From positions 1 through 64,000 of the forward strand of contig CAVSLA010000001.1 in the NCBI GenBank assembly GCA_963728825.1: DNA of 64,000 nt, read 5' to 3'. The notes beneath the pieces are model-generated. The model did not search any database, was not told the origin of the DNA, and saw only the letters and a program-made list of their open reading frames with translations. Position 1 is the first letter of the stretch. The number at the start of each line of letters is the position of its first letter. The translations under genes were made by a program, and so were the position numbers. The stretch is from CAVREM01 sp963728825. GTDB taxonomy: Bacteria; Acidobacteriota; Vicinamibacteria; Vicinamibacterales; CAVVIG01. Below, in pieces: positions 50,268 through 58,620 of the stretch.

Positions 50268-50975
50268 TCACGCCAATTCCCGCTCAATCCCCGCCAACAA
50301 GTTGTGGATGTAATTCCGCTCGAGCATCCGCTCGCGCAGCGCCTGCAGCACCTCGCGTCGCTCGCCTTCCGGAGCGCCGCGGTCGACGAGCGCATCCCAT
50401 CTGCCGAACAGCTCTTCAAGCTGCGACTCGTGCTCGGCACGCTTCCGCTCGATCGGCTCGCGTGCGGACGCCAGCCGGGTTTTCCACCGCTCCGGCGGCG
50501 CGCCATCGGCGCGAAGCTCACGTACTGCATCGAGCTCTTCGTTCAGCGCGAAGACCTCTTCGAGCAGCGCCGGCGGAACTTTGTTATCCGACGCGCGCTC
50601 ACCATCCGGCCGGTCGGCGCGGCGTCGGTCCATGCCCTCGACGCTCAGCAGATACTCCAGACGCGTGATCGGCTGGCGCAGCGTTCGATAGGCGTCGTTC
50701 AGATACGACGACCGCTCCAGGCTGGCGCGACGCTCGGCGGGGGCGGCGTTGTAGAAATAGTCCGGATGAAACTGCCGGCTGAGCGCCCGGAACCGCTGCT
50801 CCAGGTCGACCAGATCGAGATTGAGCTTTCGAGGAACGCCGAGGAACGAAAAGTAATCACCCTGCCGGCCGAGCGTCAGGATCTTCGTGCACTGCGGGCA
50901 GAAGTGCACATCGACCGGAGCACCGCCCCCGCAGGTGCGGCAGATCTGAACGGTGGGGATGGTGGTGGATGACAT
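50268..50975 (-). CDS. hscB: J-domain co-chaperone HscB with N-terminal zinc motif
   Basis: A protein of 235 residues. An N-terminal zinc-binding pair (ICRTCGGGAPVDVHFCPQC) precedes the J domain: FLGVPRKLNLDLVDLEQRFR, LSRQFHPDYFYNAAPAERRA (HPD) and SYLNDAYRTLRQPITRLEYL. The C-terminal HSCB helix bundle (LFGRWDALVDRGAPEGERRE) delivers IscU to HscA. The zinc motif occurs in eukaryotic and some bacterial HscB but not in the E. coli protein. Confidence 0.92.
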   Translation of the reverse strand: MSSTTIPTVQICRTCGGGAPVDVHFCPQCTKILTLGRQGDYFSFLGVPRKLNLDLVDLEQRFRALSRQFHPDYFYNAAPAERRASLERSSYLNDAYRTLRQPITRLEYLLSVEGMDRRRADRPDGERASDNKVPPALLEEVFALNEELDAVRELRADGAPPERWKTRLASAREPIERKRAEHESQLEELFGRWDALVDRGAPEGERREVLQALRERMLERNYIHNLLAGIERELA

Positions 50976-51043
50976 AAAAGTCTGAAGTACGAGGTCTGAA
51001 GTCTGGTCGAACAGAATTCAGACTTCAGACGTCAGACTTCCAA
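50976..51043. repeat. GTCTGAAGT repeat and inverted partner between hscB and iscA
   Basis: GTCTGAAGTACGAGGTCTGA, then AGTCTGG, and the reverse complement unit CAGACTTCAGACGTCAGACT make a direct and inverted array of a 9-base word. It could fold into a hairpin. Confidence 0.75.
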
Positions 51044-51051
51044 GGAGCGGC

Positions 51052-51384
51052 TCAGGCACCGAACGAGCTGCCGCAGCCGCAGCTCGTCTTCGCGTTGGGG
51101 TTGTTGAACACGAACCCTTTGCTGATCAGGTTGGTGTCGTAGTCGAGCACCGTCCCGTCCAAATAGATCAAGCTCTTGCGATCGACGAAGATTTTCGCGC
51201 CGTCCGGACCCTCGTAGACTTCGTCGCCAAGTCTCGGCTGCCGCTCCCAGGCAAACGTATAACTCAGGCCGGAGCAGCCGCCGCCCTTCACGCCCACACG
51301 CAGTCCTCCCTCGTCGATGCCCTGCTTGGCCATCAACGTGCGGATCTTGCGCGCCGCGGTGTCGCTGATCTGAATCAACTCCAA
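51052..51384 (-). CDS. iscA: A-type Fe-S carrier IscA
   Basis: A protein of 110 residues. LIQISDTAARKIRTLMAKQG, LRVGVKGGGCSGLSYTFAWE (first cysteine) and GFVFNNPNAKTSCGCGSSFG (CxC pair). These three cysteines bind the cluster. It lies between iscU and hscB in the standard isc order. Confidence 0.94.
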   Translation of the reverse strand: MELIQISDTAARKIRTLMAKQGIDEGGLRVGVKGGGCSGLSYTFAWERQPRLGDEVYEGPDGAKIFVDRKSLIYLDGTVLDYDTNLISKGFVFNNPNAKTSCGCGSSFGA

Positions 51385-51422
51385 ATCCTCAAATCCTCAA
51401 ATCCTCAAATCCTAAAATCTCA
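51385..51422. repeat. (AAATCCTC)n repeat between iscA and iscU
   Basis: AAATCCTC repeated about four times with a final AAATCTC variant fills the 41-bp spacer. It is of the same style as the other simple repeats here. Confidence 0.75.
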
Positions 51423-51425
51423 GGA

Positions 51426-51854
51426 TTACGCGATCGGCTGTTCGTGCTTGCCCGCCGTCACGCCCGTGGTCGCCGACTGCTTCTTCTTGTAGTCGTTGAT
51501 GGCGGCCTTGATCGCGTCTTCCGCCAGCACCGAACAGTGGATCTTGACGGGCGGCAGACTCAGCTCGGTGACGATGTCGGTGTTCTTGATGGCGAGCGCC
51601 TGATCGACGGTCTTGCCCTTGAGCCATTCGGTCGCAAGGCTCGAGCTCGCAATCGCCGACCCGCAGCCAAAGGTCTTGAACTTCGCATCATCGATGACGC
51701 CGGTGTCGGGGTTGACCTTTACCTGGAGCTTCATCACGTCGCCGCATTCCGGCGCGCCGACCAGCCCCGTCCCGACGTTCGGATCCTCTTTGGGCAGCGA
51801 TCCGACGTTGCGCGGGTTCTCGTAGTGATCGATCACCTTGTTCGAATAAGCCAT
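51426..51854 (-). CDS. iscU: Fe-S scaffold IscU
   Basis: A protein of 142 residues. MAYSNKVIDHYENPRNVGSL, GLVGAPECGDVMKLQVKV (Cys 1), FGCGSAIASSSLATEWLKGK (Cys 2), LPPVKIHCSVLAEDAIKAAI (Cys 3 and the LPPVK site bound by HscA). It assembles [2Fe-2S] clusters with IscS sulfur. Confidence 0.95.
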   Translation of the reverse strand: MAYSNKVIDHYENPRNVGSLPKEDPNVGTGLVGAPECGDVMKLQVKVNPDTGVIDDAKFKTFGCGSAIASSSLATEWLKGKTVDQALAIKNTDIVTELSLPPVKIHCSVLAEDAIKAAINDYKKKQSATTGVTAGKHEQPIA

Positions 51855-51960
51855 CTTTATCCTCTTCTCACGGGGCCCACCCCCCGCTCGCAGCCGCGAC
51901 TTCGCTCTGCCTCGGCCTCGAGCGTAGACTCTCGACCTCGGCCTGTCAGTAAACGTCCGA

Positions 51961-53181
51961 TCAGTGAACTTCCCATTGCATCGTCGACAGGTCCACGCCT
52001 TCCTTGGCCAGCTCGTAGAGCGGCGACATCTCGCGCAGCCGCGTGACGACCGTAATCAGCTTCTTCGCAACGTAATCGACCTCTTCCTCGGTCGTCCAGC
52101 GGCCGAGTCCGAATCGGATCGACGAATGTGCGAGATCGTCGCCGGCTCCGAGCGCCTTCAACACATAAGACGGCTCCAGACTCGCCGAGGTGCACGCAGA
52201 TCCCGAAGAAACCGCGACGTCGTTGATGCCCATCAGCAGCGATTCGCCTTCGACGTAGGCGAAGCTGATGTTCAGGTTGTGCGGCAGCCGCTGGTCGACG
52301 CTGCCGTTGATGTAAATCTCGTCGAGCCCCTTGTGGAGTTTTTCGTTGAGCAGGTCGCGTAGACCCGCCAGCCGCTGCGTATCGGCGGCCATCTCCAGAC
52401 GGCAAAGCTCGGCAGCCTTGCCGAACCCGACGATGCCAGGCACGTTCAGGGTGCCGGAGCGCATGCCGCGCTCGTGGCCGCCGCCGTCGATGAGCGGCGA
52501 GAGCAGCACGCGCGGATTGCGGCGACGGACGTAGAGCGCGCCAACCCCCTTCGGCCCGTACATCTTGTGGGCGCTCATCGCCGCCAGGTCGACCTTGAGC
52601 TCGTTCACGTTGAACGGAATCTTGCCGACCGCCTGCACCGCGTCGGTGTGGAAGAGAATCCCCTTTTCCTTGGCGATGGCGCCAATCTCGCCGACCGGCT
52701 GCACGACGCCGATCTCGTTGTTGGCGGCCATGATCGTGATGAGGATCGTCTTGTCCGAAATCGCGTTGCGCAGGTCGGCGAGGTTGACCAGTCCGTCCTT
52801 CTGCACCGGCAGATAGGTGACCCGGTAGCCTTCCTTTTCGAGCCGCTTGCACGTGTCGATGACCGCTTTGTGTTCGGTCACACACGTGATGATGTGGTTG
52901 CCCTTCTCGCGATACATCTCGGCGACGCCCTTGATCGCGAGGTTGTCCGACTCGGTCGCGCCGCTGGTGAAGACGATCTCCTTGGCGTTCGCGCCAATGA
53001 GATCGGCAACCTGTTTGCGAGCCTTTTCGACCGCCTCTTCAGCTTCCCAGCCGAAAGGATGATTGCGGCTCGCCGCATTGCCGAAATGCTCGGTGAAGTA
53101 CGGCACCATTGCCTCGACGACGCGCGGATCAACCGGGGTCGTCGCGTGGTAGTCCATGTAGATCGGAAGCTTGATGGCCAT
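51961..53181 (-). CDS. iscS: Cysteine desulfurase IscS
   Basis: A protein of 406 residues from ATG 53181 (MAIKLPIYMDYHATTPVDPR); the frame is open far upstream, but that part crosses the repeat tract. IVFTSGATESDNLAIKGVAE, the PLP lysine in MSAHKMYGPKGVGALYVRRR, and the catalytic-cysteine loop VAVSSGSACTSASLEPSYVL identify the class I NifS/IscS type. It removes sulfur from cysteine for IscU. Confidence 0.95.
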   Translation of the reverse strand: MAIKLPIYMDYHATTPVDPRVVEAMVPYFTEHFGNAASRNHPFGWEAEEAVEKARKQVADLIGANAKEIVFTSGATESDNLAIKGVAEMYREKGNHIITCVTEHKAVIDTCKRLEKEGYRVTYLPVQKDGLVNLADLRNAISDKTILITIMAANNEIGVVQPVGEIGAIAKEKGILFHTDAVQAVGKIPFNVNELKVDLAAMSAHKMYGPKGVGALYVRRRNPRVLLSPLIDGGGHERGMRSGTLNVPGIVGFGKAAELCRLEMAADTQRLAGLRDLLNEKLHKGLDEIYINGSVDQRLPHNLNISFAYVEGESLLMGINDVAVSSGSACTSASLEPSYVLKALGAGDDLAHSSIRFGLGRWTTEEEVDYVAKKLITVVTRLREMSPLYELAKEGVDLSTMQWEVH

Positions 53182-53195
53182 TATTCGTTTCAGTT

Positions 53196-53279
53196 CCGGG
53201 CGGGTCTTAATACCCGCCCAACGGTTTTTCGGCGGGCCTAAAGAGGCCCGCCCTACGTACGCCTTTAGGCCCGCCCTGC
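53196..53279. repeat. GGCGGGCCTAAAGGCCCGCC-type hairpin repeats between iscR and iscS
   Basis: Three GC-rich inverted repeats, GGGCGGGTCTTAATACCCGC, GGCGGGCCTAAAGAGGCCCG and CTTTAGGCCCGCCCTGCGT, share the unit GGGCGGGCCT. They lie in the untranslated gap within the isc operon. They may affect transcript stability, or they may be REP-like elements. Confidence 0.75.
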
Positions 53280-53282
53280 GTG

Positions 53283-53738
53283 CTACACATGCGGATGCAA
53301 CACCGCTGCATGCGTCAAGACGGCCGGGGCCGGAACGTCGGCGGCCAGCTCCGCGATGGTGCACTCGCCAAGCGCCGCCAGAATCCGTTCCCTGACCCGC
53401 CATAAGGGATCACGGACGTTACATTTCGAAAACTGCTCACACGTGCCCTCGTCCGTAGAGCACGCGGTGACGGTCACCGGACCGTCAATTGCCTGAATCA
53501 CGTCGGCCACCGAGATCTGCCCGGGTACCCGCGCCAGTTGATAGCCGCCCCGTGTGCCCTGCTGCGACGCGAGCAGCCCACGGCGGACCAGACGCTGGAG
53601 AACCTTGGCCAACAGCTCGATCGGGATGTCGTATTGCTCGGCAATTTCCCGGGCACTCGATGACCCGCTGTCGCCGCGCAACGCCAGATGTTTCATGGCC
53701 ATGAGCGCGTAATCGGCCTTTTTTGAGAGCCTCAACAT
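53283..53738 (-). CDS. iscR: Rrf2-family regulator IscR
   Basis: A protein of 151 residues from ATG 53738 (MLRLSKKADYALMAMKHLAL). The winged helix (IPIELLAKVLQRLVRRGLLA) precedes a three-cysteine cluster motif, CSTDEGTCEQFSKC, with C-x6-C-x5-C spacing near residues 91-105. First gene of isc; it represses its own promoter when holding [2Fe-2S]. The longer frame to 53810 has no ribosome site. Confidence 0.93.
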   Translation of the reverse strand: MLRLSKKADYALMAMKHLALRGDSGSSSAREIAEQYDIPIELLAKVLQRLVRRGLLASQQGTRGGYQLARVPGQISVADVIQAIDGPVTVTACSTDEGTCEQFSKCNVRDPLWRVRERILAALGECTIAELAADVPAPAVLTHAAVLHPHV

Positions 53739-53761
53739 ATCCGACCAGCCAGGTCCTATAT
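53737..53761 (-). promoter_or_regulatory. IscR-like palindromic operator overlapping the iscR start
   Basis: The minus strand reads ATATAGGACC, then TGGCTGG, then TCGGATAT, with the pattern ATA-N3-GAC-N7-GTC-N3-TAT. These are the outer and inner blocks and spacing of the type 1 IscR site, although the middle is GC-rich. It overlaps a TAATAT -10 candidate and the ATG. Confidence 0.5.
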
Positions 53762-53770
53762 TAGCACGCT

Positions 53771-55267
53771 TCAATACTTCGGCTGTGACGGGTCTACCTT
53801 GTCGATCCAATCGAGGATGCCGCCCTTATGGTTCAGCACCCTTGAGAACCCCACGGATCGCAAGAAATCTGCGGCCTTCGCGCTTCGACCGCCCATCTTG
53901 CAGCTGACAATGATCTCCGCGTCCTTGTCGAGCTCGGCGTAGCGCCGTGGGATTTCGCCGAGGGGTATCAAAACAGTCCCGGGAATCCGGCTGATCTGGT
54001 ATTCGTTGGGCTCGCGGACGTCCACGAGCGTCAGCTTGTCCCCACGATCCATCCTCTGCTTCAGTTCGACAGATGTGATCTCGGTCGCTGGATTAGCGGC
54101 CACGGTAGTTGTCTCCGGCGCAGCAGGGCGAATGCCGCAAAACTGTTCGTAGTCGATGAGTTTGGTGACCGTCGGATGCGTCCCGCACACCGGGCAGTCC
54201 GGGTCCTTCTTCAGCTTCAACTCGCGAAAGCGCATGCGCAGCGCGTCGTAAATCAGGAAACGACCGATCAGCGGCTCACCGATGCCCGTCAGGAGCTTGA
54301 TGGCCTCGGTGGCCTGGATGACGCCAATGACTCCCGGCAGCACGCCGAGGACCCCGCCCTCGGCGCAGCTCGGCACGAGTCCCGGCGGCGGCGGCTCGGG
54401 ATAGAGGCATCGATAGCAGGGACCGTCTTTGGTGGCGAAGACCGACGCCTGCCCCTCGAACCGGAAGATGCTGCCGTAGGCGTTCGGCTTGCCGAGGAGC
54501 ACGCAGGCATCGTTGGTCAGATACCGCGTCGGGAAGTTGTCGGTGCCGTCGAGAATCACGTCGTAGCCGGCAAACAGATCGAGCGCGTTCTCGGACGACA
54601 GCGCCGTTTCGTAGGTCTGAACGTCGATGTGCGGGTTGATGGCCCGCAGCCGATCCTTCGCCGAGTCGAGCTTCGATCTCCCGACGTCAGGGGTTCCGTG
54701 AATGATCTGGCGCTGCAGGTTGCTGAAGTCGACGACATCGAAGTCGACGACCCCGATGGTGCCGACACCGGCGGCGGCGAGATACATCGCGGCCGGCGAA
54801 CCCAGTCCTCCCGCGCCGATGCACAAGACACTGCCCGCTTTCAGCTTCCGCTGACCGTCCATGCCGACCTCCGGCATGATCAGGTGACGGCTGTAGCGCT
54901 TGATTTCATCGTTCGTCAATTGCGGCAGCTCGCCACCCTCGGCGCCGTCGTCCGTCTGAAGGCGTGCGCCACGCAGGTCCTCGGTCGTCGGCGCGCCGCC
55001 GGCCACCGAGGGGATGATGCTGACCGTGTCGCTGGGCGACACCGGCGTCTGCTCTTTCTGCAGATATCGGATGTCTTCGTCATTCAGGTAGACGTTGACG
55101 AAGCTGCGGAGCTTCCCTTGTTCGTTGTAGAGATGCGCCTTCAGCCCGCTGTGCCGGCGGGTGAGATCGGCCAGCAGCTCGCCGATCGTCGCGCCGTTGG
55201 CCTCGACGGCGTCCTTCTTATCCGTGTAAGGCCGGAGCGGAGTTGGAATCAGGATTTTCGTCGCCAT
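53771..55267 (-). CDS. CysO/MoaD-ThiS + MoeB/ThiF + rhodanese fusion protein
   Basis: An intact protein of 498 residues with three domains. Residues 1-92 are a ubiquitin-like sulfur carrier (MATKILIPTPLRPYTDKKDA, SFVNVYLNDEDIR) ending in an internal diglycine, SIIPSVAGG. Residues about 115-375 are an E1-like adenylating enzyme (LTNDEIKRYSRHLIMPEVGM, VLCIGAGGLGSPAAMYLAAA, GTDNFPTRYLTNDACV, zinc CYRC and CPVC). Residues 395-498 are a rhodanese domain with VSCKMGGRSA as the active-site loop. It would adenylate and thiocarboxylate its carrier using rhodanese sulfur. The fused diglycine must be released first, probably by the neighbouring Mec protease. Confidence 0.88.
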   Translation of the reverse strand: MATKILIPTPLRPYTDKKDAVEANGATIGELLADLTRRHSGLKAHLYNEQGKLRSFVNVYLNDEDIRYLQKEQTPVSPSDTVSIIPSVAGGAPTTEDLRGARLQTDDGAEGGELPQLTNDEIKRYSRHLIMPEVGMDGQRKLKAGSVLCIGAGGLGSPAAMYLAAAGVGTIGVVDFDVVDFSNLQRQIIHGTPDVGRSKLDSAKDRLRAINPHIDVQTYETALSSENALDLFAGYDVILDGTDNFPTRYLTNDACVLLGKPNAYGSIFRFEGQASVFATKDGPCYRCLYPEPPPPGLVPSCAEGGVLGVLPGVIGVIQATEAIKLLTGIGEPLIGRFLIYDALRMRFRELKLKKDPDCPVCGTHPTVTKLIDYEQFCGIRPAAPETTTVAANPATEITSVELKQRMDRGDKLTLVDVREPNEYQISRIPGTVLIPLGEIPRRYAELDKDAEIIVSCKMGGRSAKAADFLRSVGFSRVLNHKGGILDWIDKVDPSQPKY

Positions 55268-55679
55268 TGAGCTCGCCCTCATCGAAGCTGGATCGATCTT
55301 CCTTCAAGAACCACACAGTCATGTCGCCGGCGCGTCCTGCCATCACCGACACGATCACATAGGCAAAGGTCGGCCAGGCATGATCGAGATCGAACTGCGA
55401 TGGCCGCGCCGGGTGATCCGGATGCGAGTGATAGAACCCGAGCAGCTCGCCGCCAAGCTCGCTCGCCCGCTTCTCGGCAAGCCGGTAATCGGATGGCCGC
55501 ACCAGAAACCGGCGCCGGGGCCCTTCTTCGGTGGTATTGGGGAGCGGCTCGGCCTGCGTCACCCGCGTGCCGCTGCCGATCAGCGCCCCGCAGCACTCGT
55601 GCGGAAACGTCTCCTCGCCGTGGCGACGAATGGCTGCATCCACACCAGGACCGAGGATCGTCGCGGCCGGAGGCTTCAT
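55218..55679 (-). CDS. mec: JAB1/MPN-type metalloprotease Mec
   Basis: A protein of 153 residues. HGEETFPHECCGALIGSGT with ECCG opens the domain, and LGGELLGFYHSHPDHPARPS is the JAMM zinc motif HSH-x7-[S]-x2-D (H, H, D ligands). It hydrolyses the CysO-cysteine bond in the sulfur-carrier route and here may also free the fused carrier. It overlaps the fusion gene by 50 bp and cysM by 4 bp, so coupling is tight. Confidence 0.85.
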   Translation of the reverse strand: MKPPAATILGPGVDAAIRRHGEETFPHECCGALIGSGTRVTQAEPLPNTTEEGPRRRFLVRPSDYRLAEKRASELGGELLGFYHSHPDHPARPSQFDLDHAWPTFAYVIVSVMAGRAGDMTVWFLKEDRSSFDEGELNGDENPDSNSAPALHG

Positions 55680-56617
55680 TCCTCGACGCTCCAGAAGGTT
55701 TCCGACAGGTACTTCTCCGCCCCATCCGGGAACACCGTGACGATCACGCCTCGCTCGATCCGGTCGACGACCTGCAGCGTCGCGGCCAGGGCGGCGCCGG
55801 ACGAGATCCCGACGAGCAGACCTTCTTCCTTCGCCAGCCGTCGCACCATCGTGTGCGCCGCTTCCGTGGCAACACGCAGATCCTCGTCGGCGAGCGCGGG
55901 GTCGTAGATGGGCGGGACGATCGCGGTTTCCATGTGCTTCAACCCTTCAAGGCCATGGAACGGTCCCTCCGGTTGGAACGAGATCAGCCGGATCGCCGGG
56001 TTGAACTGGCGAACAGCCCGACCCGTCCCCATGAACGTTCCGCTGGTGCCCAGGCCGGCCACAAAATGCGTCAGACGGCCGTCGGTCTGTTCGAGAATCT
56101 CCGGTCCGGTCGTGTCGAAGTGTGCCCGCCAGTTGGAGTCGTTGCTGTATTGATCGGGATAGAAATAGCGGTTGGGGTTTTCCGACACAACGCGGCGGAC
56201 CTCGCGAATCGCGCCATCGGTCCCTTCTAACGGATCGGTCAGCACCAGCTCGGCGCCGAACGCCCGCAAGATCAGCTTGCGTTCGGGGCTGGCATTTTCG
56301 GGCAGAAAAAGCTTCACATGGTAGCCGCGCGCCGCCCCCACCATCGCGTACGCGATGCCTGTATTGCCCGAGGTCGCGTCAACGATCGTCAGACCAGGAC
56401 GCAGTGCGCCGCTGGCCTCGCCGTCGAGAATCATGCGTGCCGCCGCCCGATCCTTCACCGATCCGCCCGGGTTCTGCCATTCGGCCTTGGCGTACAACTC
56501 GACGCCTGGCTTCGGACGCTCGAAATGCGTCAGGCGGATCAGCGGGGTCTTCCCGATCAGGTCCAGGACCGAAGCAGCCGCTCGAGCAGGCACGGAAGCC
56601 GAGGCAGGTAGGGACAT
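55676..56617 (-). CDS. cysM: Cysteine synthase CysM/CysK type
   Basis: A protein of 313 residues, PLP type II. SVLDLIGKTPLIRLTHFERP, the PLP lysine in WQNPGGSVKDRAAARMIL, IVDATSGNTGIAYAMVGAAR, HFVAGLGTSGTFMGTGRAVR and LVGISSGAALAATLQ. The C-terminus TFWSVEE and the partner genes suggest the CysM (O-phosphoserine or thiocarboxylate-accepting) subgroup rather than CysK. It makes cysteine from the CysO thiocarboxylate. First gene of the long sulfur block. Confidence 0.88.
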   Translation of the reverse strand: MSLPASASVPARAAASVLDLIGKTPLIRLTHFERPKPGVELYAKAEWQNPGGSVKDRAAARMILDGEASGALRPGLTIVDATSGNTGIAYAMVGAARGYHVKLFLPENASPERKLILRAFGAELVLTDPLEGTDGAIREVRRVVSENPNRYFYPDQYSNDSNWRAHFDTTGPEILEQTDGRLTHFVAGLGTSGTFMGTGRAVRQFNPAIRLISFQPEGPFHGLEGLKHMETAIVPPIYDPALADEDLRVATEAAHTMVRRLAKEEGLLVGISSGAALAATLQVVDRIERGVIVTVFPDGAEKYLSETFWSVEE

Positions 56618-56724
56618 GGCGATATGCGACCGTTCAAGTCCGAATTATATCAGGGGGTCGGTGGTGAGGTCGCGACGGCAACGCGGGCGCGGCGGGCGTC
56701 AGGTAGTATTTCGACACCTGACGA

Positions 56725-57318
56725 ATGTGGACACGCGTCGGCGAGTGGCTTTTCAGACATCGGACGGCCATTCCGTTGCCGATTGCGATCGCCATCCTGC
56801 TCTTTCCCGCGACAAGCTCTTCCATTGGCCTGCACGCGGCTGGGTTAGCCCTGATTGCGGCGGGCGAGGCGCTGCGCCTGTCCGCTGTGCGGCATATTGG
56901 CGCGGTCTCGCGGACCAGGACTGACCGGCTCGGTCCTCTCGTCGCCTCCGGACCCTTCCGGTGGGTGCGAAACCCCCTCTACATCGGGAACCTCGCACTA
57001 TGGCTCGGTCTGGCGCTGGTCGCCCAGCTGCCCCGGTTGGTCGCCCCGATCGCTCTCCTGCTGATCATCGAATACCACGCGATCGTTCGATGGGAAGAGC
57101 AACTGCTCGAGTCCAGGCTTGGCAACAGCTATCGCGACTACATGAAAAGCGTGCCGCGGTGGATTCCACGCCCGCCGGCCCCCGGCGCGTCAGATATTTC
57201 GACCAGGCCGGCGCCTTTCACCTGGGGTGAAACGCTGTTCAGCGAGCGCGGGACGTTGATTGCGATCGCCGTCGGGCTGGGGCTGCTGTGGGCGAAGGTT
57301 TTGTGGCAACGGCCTTGA
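56725..57318 (+). CDS. Isoprenylcysteine carboxyl methyltransferase-like membrane protein
   Basis: A protein of 197 residues with hydrophobic helices (IPLPIAIAILLFPATSS, HAAGLALIAAGEALRLSAV, LYIGNLALWLGLALVAQLPR and a C-terminal IAVGLGLLWAKVLW). The conserved SAM-binding PEMT/ICMT motif is GPFRWVRNPLYIGNLA, then EEQLLESRLGNSYRDYMKSV. It methylates an unknown lipid or thiol substrate in the membrane. It is divergent from cysM and convergent with alkA, with an 80-bp overlap. Confidence 0.75.
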   Translation: MWTRVGEWLFRHRTAIPLPIAIAILLFPATSSSIGLHAAGLALIAAGEALRLSAVRHIGAVSRTRTDRLGPLVASGPFRWVRNPLYIGNLALWLGLALVAQLPRLVAPIALLLIIEYHAIVRWEEQLLESRLGNSYRDYMKSVPRWIPRPPAPGASDISTRPAPFTWGETLFSERGTLIAIAVGLGLLWAKVLWQRP

Positions 57319-57922
57319 GGCTTTCCCAGAGATACCAGCAGGCCACCGAGCGATAGGGCCGCCACGCCTCGCCGATCTTCGTCAGACGCTTCGGGTTCGG
57401 ACGTTGTCGCAGTCGATAAATGCGCTGGACCGCCGTGCAGATGCCGAGATCGCCGACCGGAAGGACATCCGGCCGATGCAGCCGGAACATCAGAAACATC
57501 TCGGCGGTCCACCGGCCGAAGCCTTTTACTTCGATCAGACGCTCGACCACCTGATCGTCCGCGAGCACGTCGAGCTCGTCGAGGCGCAGTCGGCCATCCG
57601 AAATTCGCTCGCTCAAATCGCGGAGGTAGGCCAGCTTCTGGCCGCTCAAACCGACGCCGCGCAGCGTTCGATCGTCGAGCGCGCCGATTCCTGCGGCGGT
57701 AATCTGCCCGTCCTGAAAGAGATCGTGGAAGCGGCCGAAGATCGTAGCGGCAGCTTTTGACGACAACTGCTGCCCGACGATCGCTCGAGCCAGCGCGGTC
57801 AGGTGATCGGAGTGTTGCCGCGCGGCCATGCCGCACGTGCCGATGCGCTTGATGGTGGCGGCGAGAATCGGGTCACGCCGCATCAACGTCCGCCGGGCGC
57901 GCTCGTAATCCGCAGTCGTCAC
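57239..57922 (-). CDS. alkA: DNA-3-methyladenine glycosylase (AlkA/HhH-GPD type)
   Basis: A protein of 227 residues from GTG 57922. HLTALARAIVGQQLSSKAAA, the helix-hairpin-helix and catalytic segment LIEVKGFGRWTAEMFLMFRL (KGfGxWTA), then DVLPVGDLGICTAVQRIYRL with the catalytic aspartate in VGDLG. It removes alkylated bases. The start overlaps the SIMPL stop by 4 bp (GTGA). The basic Ala/Arg-rich tail overlaps the methyltransferase gene. Confidence 0.88.
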   Translation of the reverse strand: MTTADYERARRTLMRRDPILAATIKRIGTCGMAARQHSDHLTALARAIVGQQLSSKAAATIFGRFHDLFQDGQITAAGIGALDDRTLRGVGLSGQKLAYLRDLSERISDGRLRLDELDVLADDQVVERLIEVKGFGRWTAEMFLMFRLHRPDVLPVGDLGICTAVQRIYRLRQRPNPKRLTKIGEAWRPYRSVACWYLWESLKAVATKPSPTAAPARRRSQSTSRAR

Positions 57923-58620
57923 TTGATCGTCACCGTCAAGGTGGCGCGCGCTTCGATCTCAATCTCGCCGGCTTCGACCGGCGTTCCCGCGTCGGACTGC
58001 GCCGCCTCGCGCATCGCGACCATCGGCATCGGACGCGGCACCTCGCGGCGGGTGTCGTCAATTTTCAGCACGCGATCGACGCTCCGGCCCACGCCCGAGG
58101 CGGCCGCCTCGGCCCGCGCCCGCGCGTCAGCCACCGCCAGTCGCAAGGCCTCCCGTTCTGCTCCGGCGCGGTCCCGCAGATCGAAACGGACCTGACTGAT
58201 GTTCGTGGCACCAGCCTCGACCACCGCATCGAGCAGGTCGCCGAGCCGTTCCAGCGCGTCGACTCGCACTTCCACGGCGTTGCGCGCCAGATAGCCGCGC
58301 GGCACACGCCGACCGTTGACGAAGTCGACCTCCTGCTGGATGTTGTAGCCGGTCGTCCGGATGGCTTCCTTGGGAATCCCCAGGTCGACGATCCGCTGCT
58401 GGACGGCTGCCATCGACTTCGCGTTCTGCGCCTGCGCGTCGCGCGGGCTGCGCGCCCGCGACTCGACGGCAGCGACCAGGAACGCGCGGTCGGGCGCGCG
58501 GCGGACGGTCGCCTCGCCGGTCGTGACGATCGTCGGCACATTGGTCGACACGTCCTGCGCCGCGGCAGGCGGACCAGCCAGCAGCGCCGCGAGCCAGCTG
58601 ACGATGATCATTCGCTGCAT
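57919..58620 (-). CDS. SIMPL/DUF541 periplasmic protein
   Basis: A protein of 233 residues from ATG 58620. Signal peptide MQRMIIVSWLAALLAGPPAA, then VPTIVTTGEATVRRAPDRAF, QNAKSMAAVQQRIVDLGIPK, TTGYNIQQEVDFVNGRRVP, and the SIMPL core ALRLAVADARARAEAAASG. Related proteins influence signalling or oxidative stress tolerance, but the function is unknown. It overlaps the SUMF1-domain gene by 13 bp. Confidence 0.82.
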   Translation of the reverse strand: MQRMIIVSWLAALLAGPPAAAQDVSTNVPTIVTTGEATVRRAPDRAFLVAAVESRARSPRDAQAQNAKSMAAVQQRIVDLGIPKEAIRTTGYNIQQEVDFVNGRRVPRGYLARNAVEVRVDALERLGDLLDAVVEAGATNISQVRFDLRDRAGAEREALRLAVADARARAEAAASGVGRSVDRVLKIDDTRREVPRPMPMVAMREAAQSDAGTPVEAGEIEIEARATLTVTIK

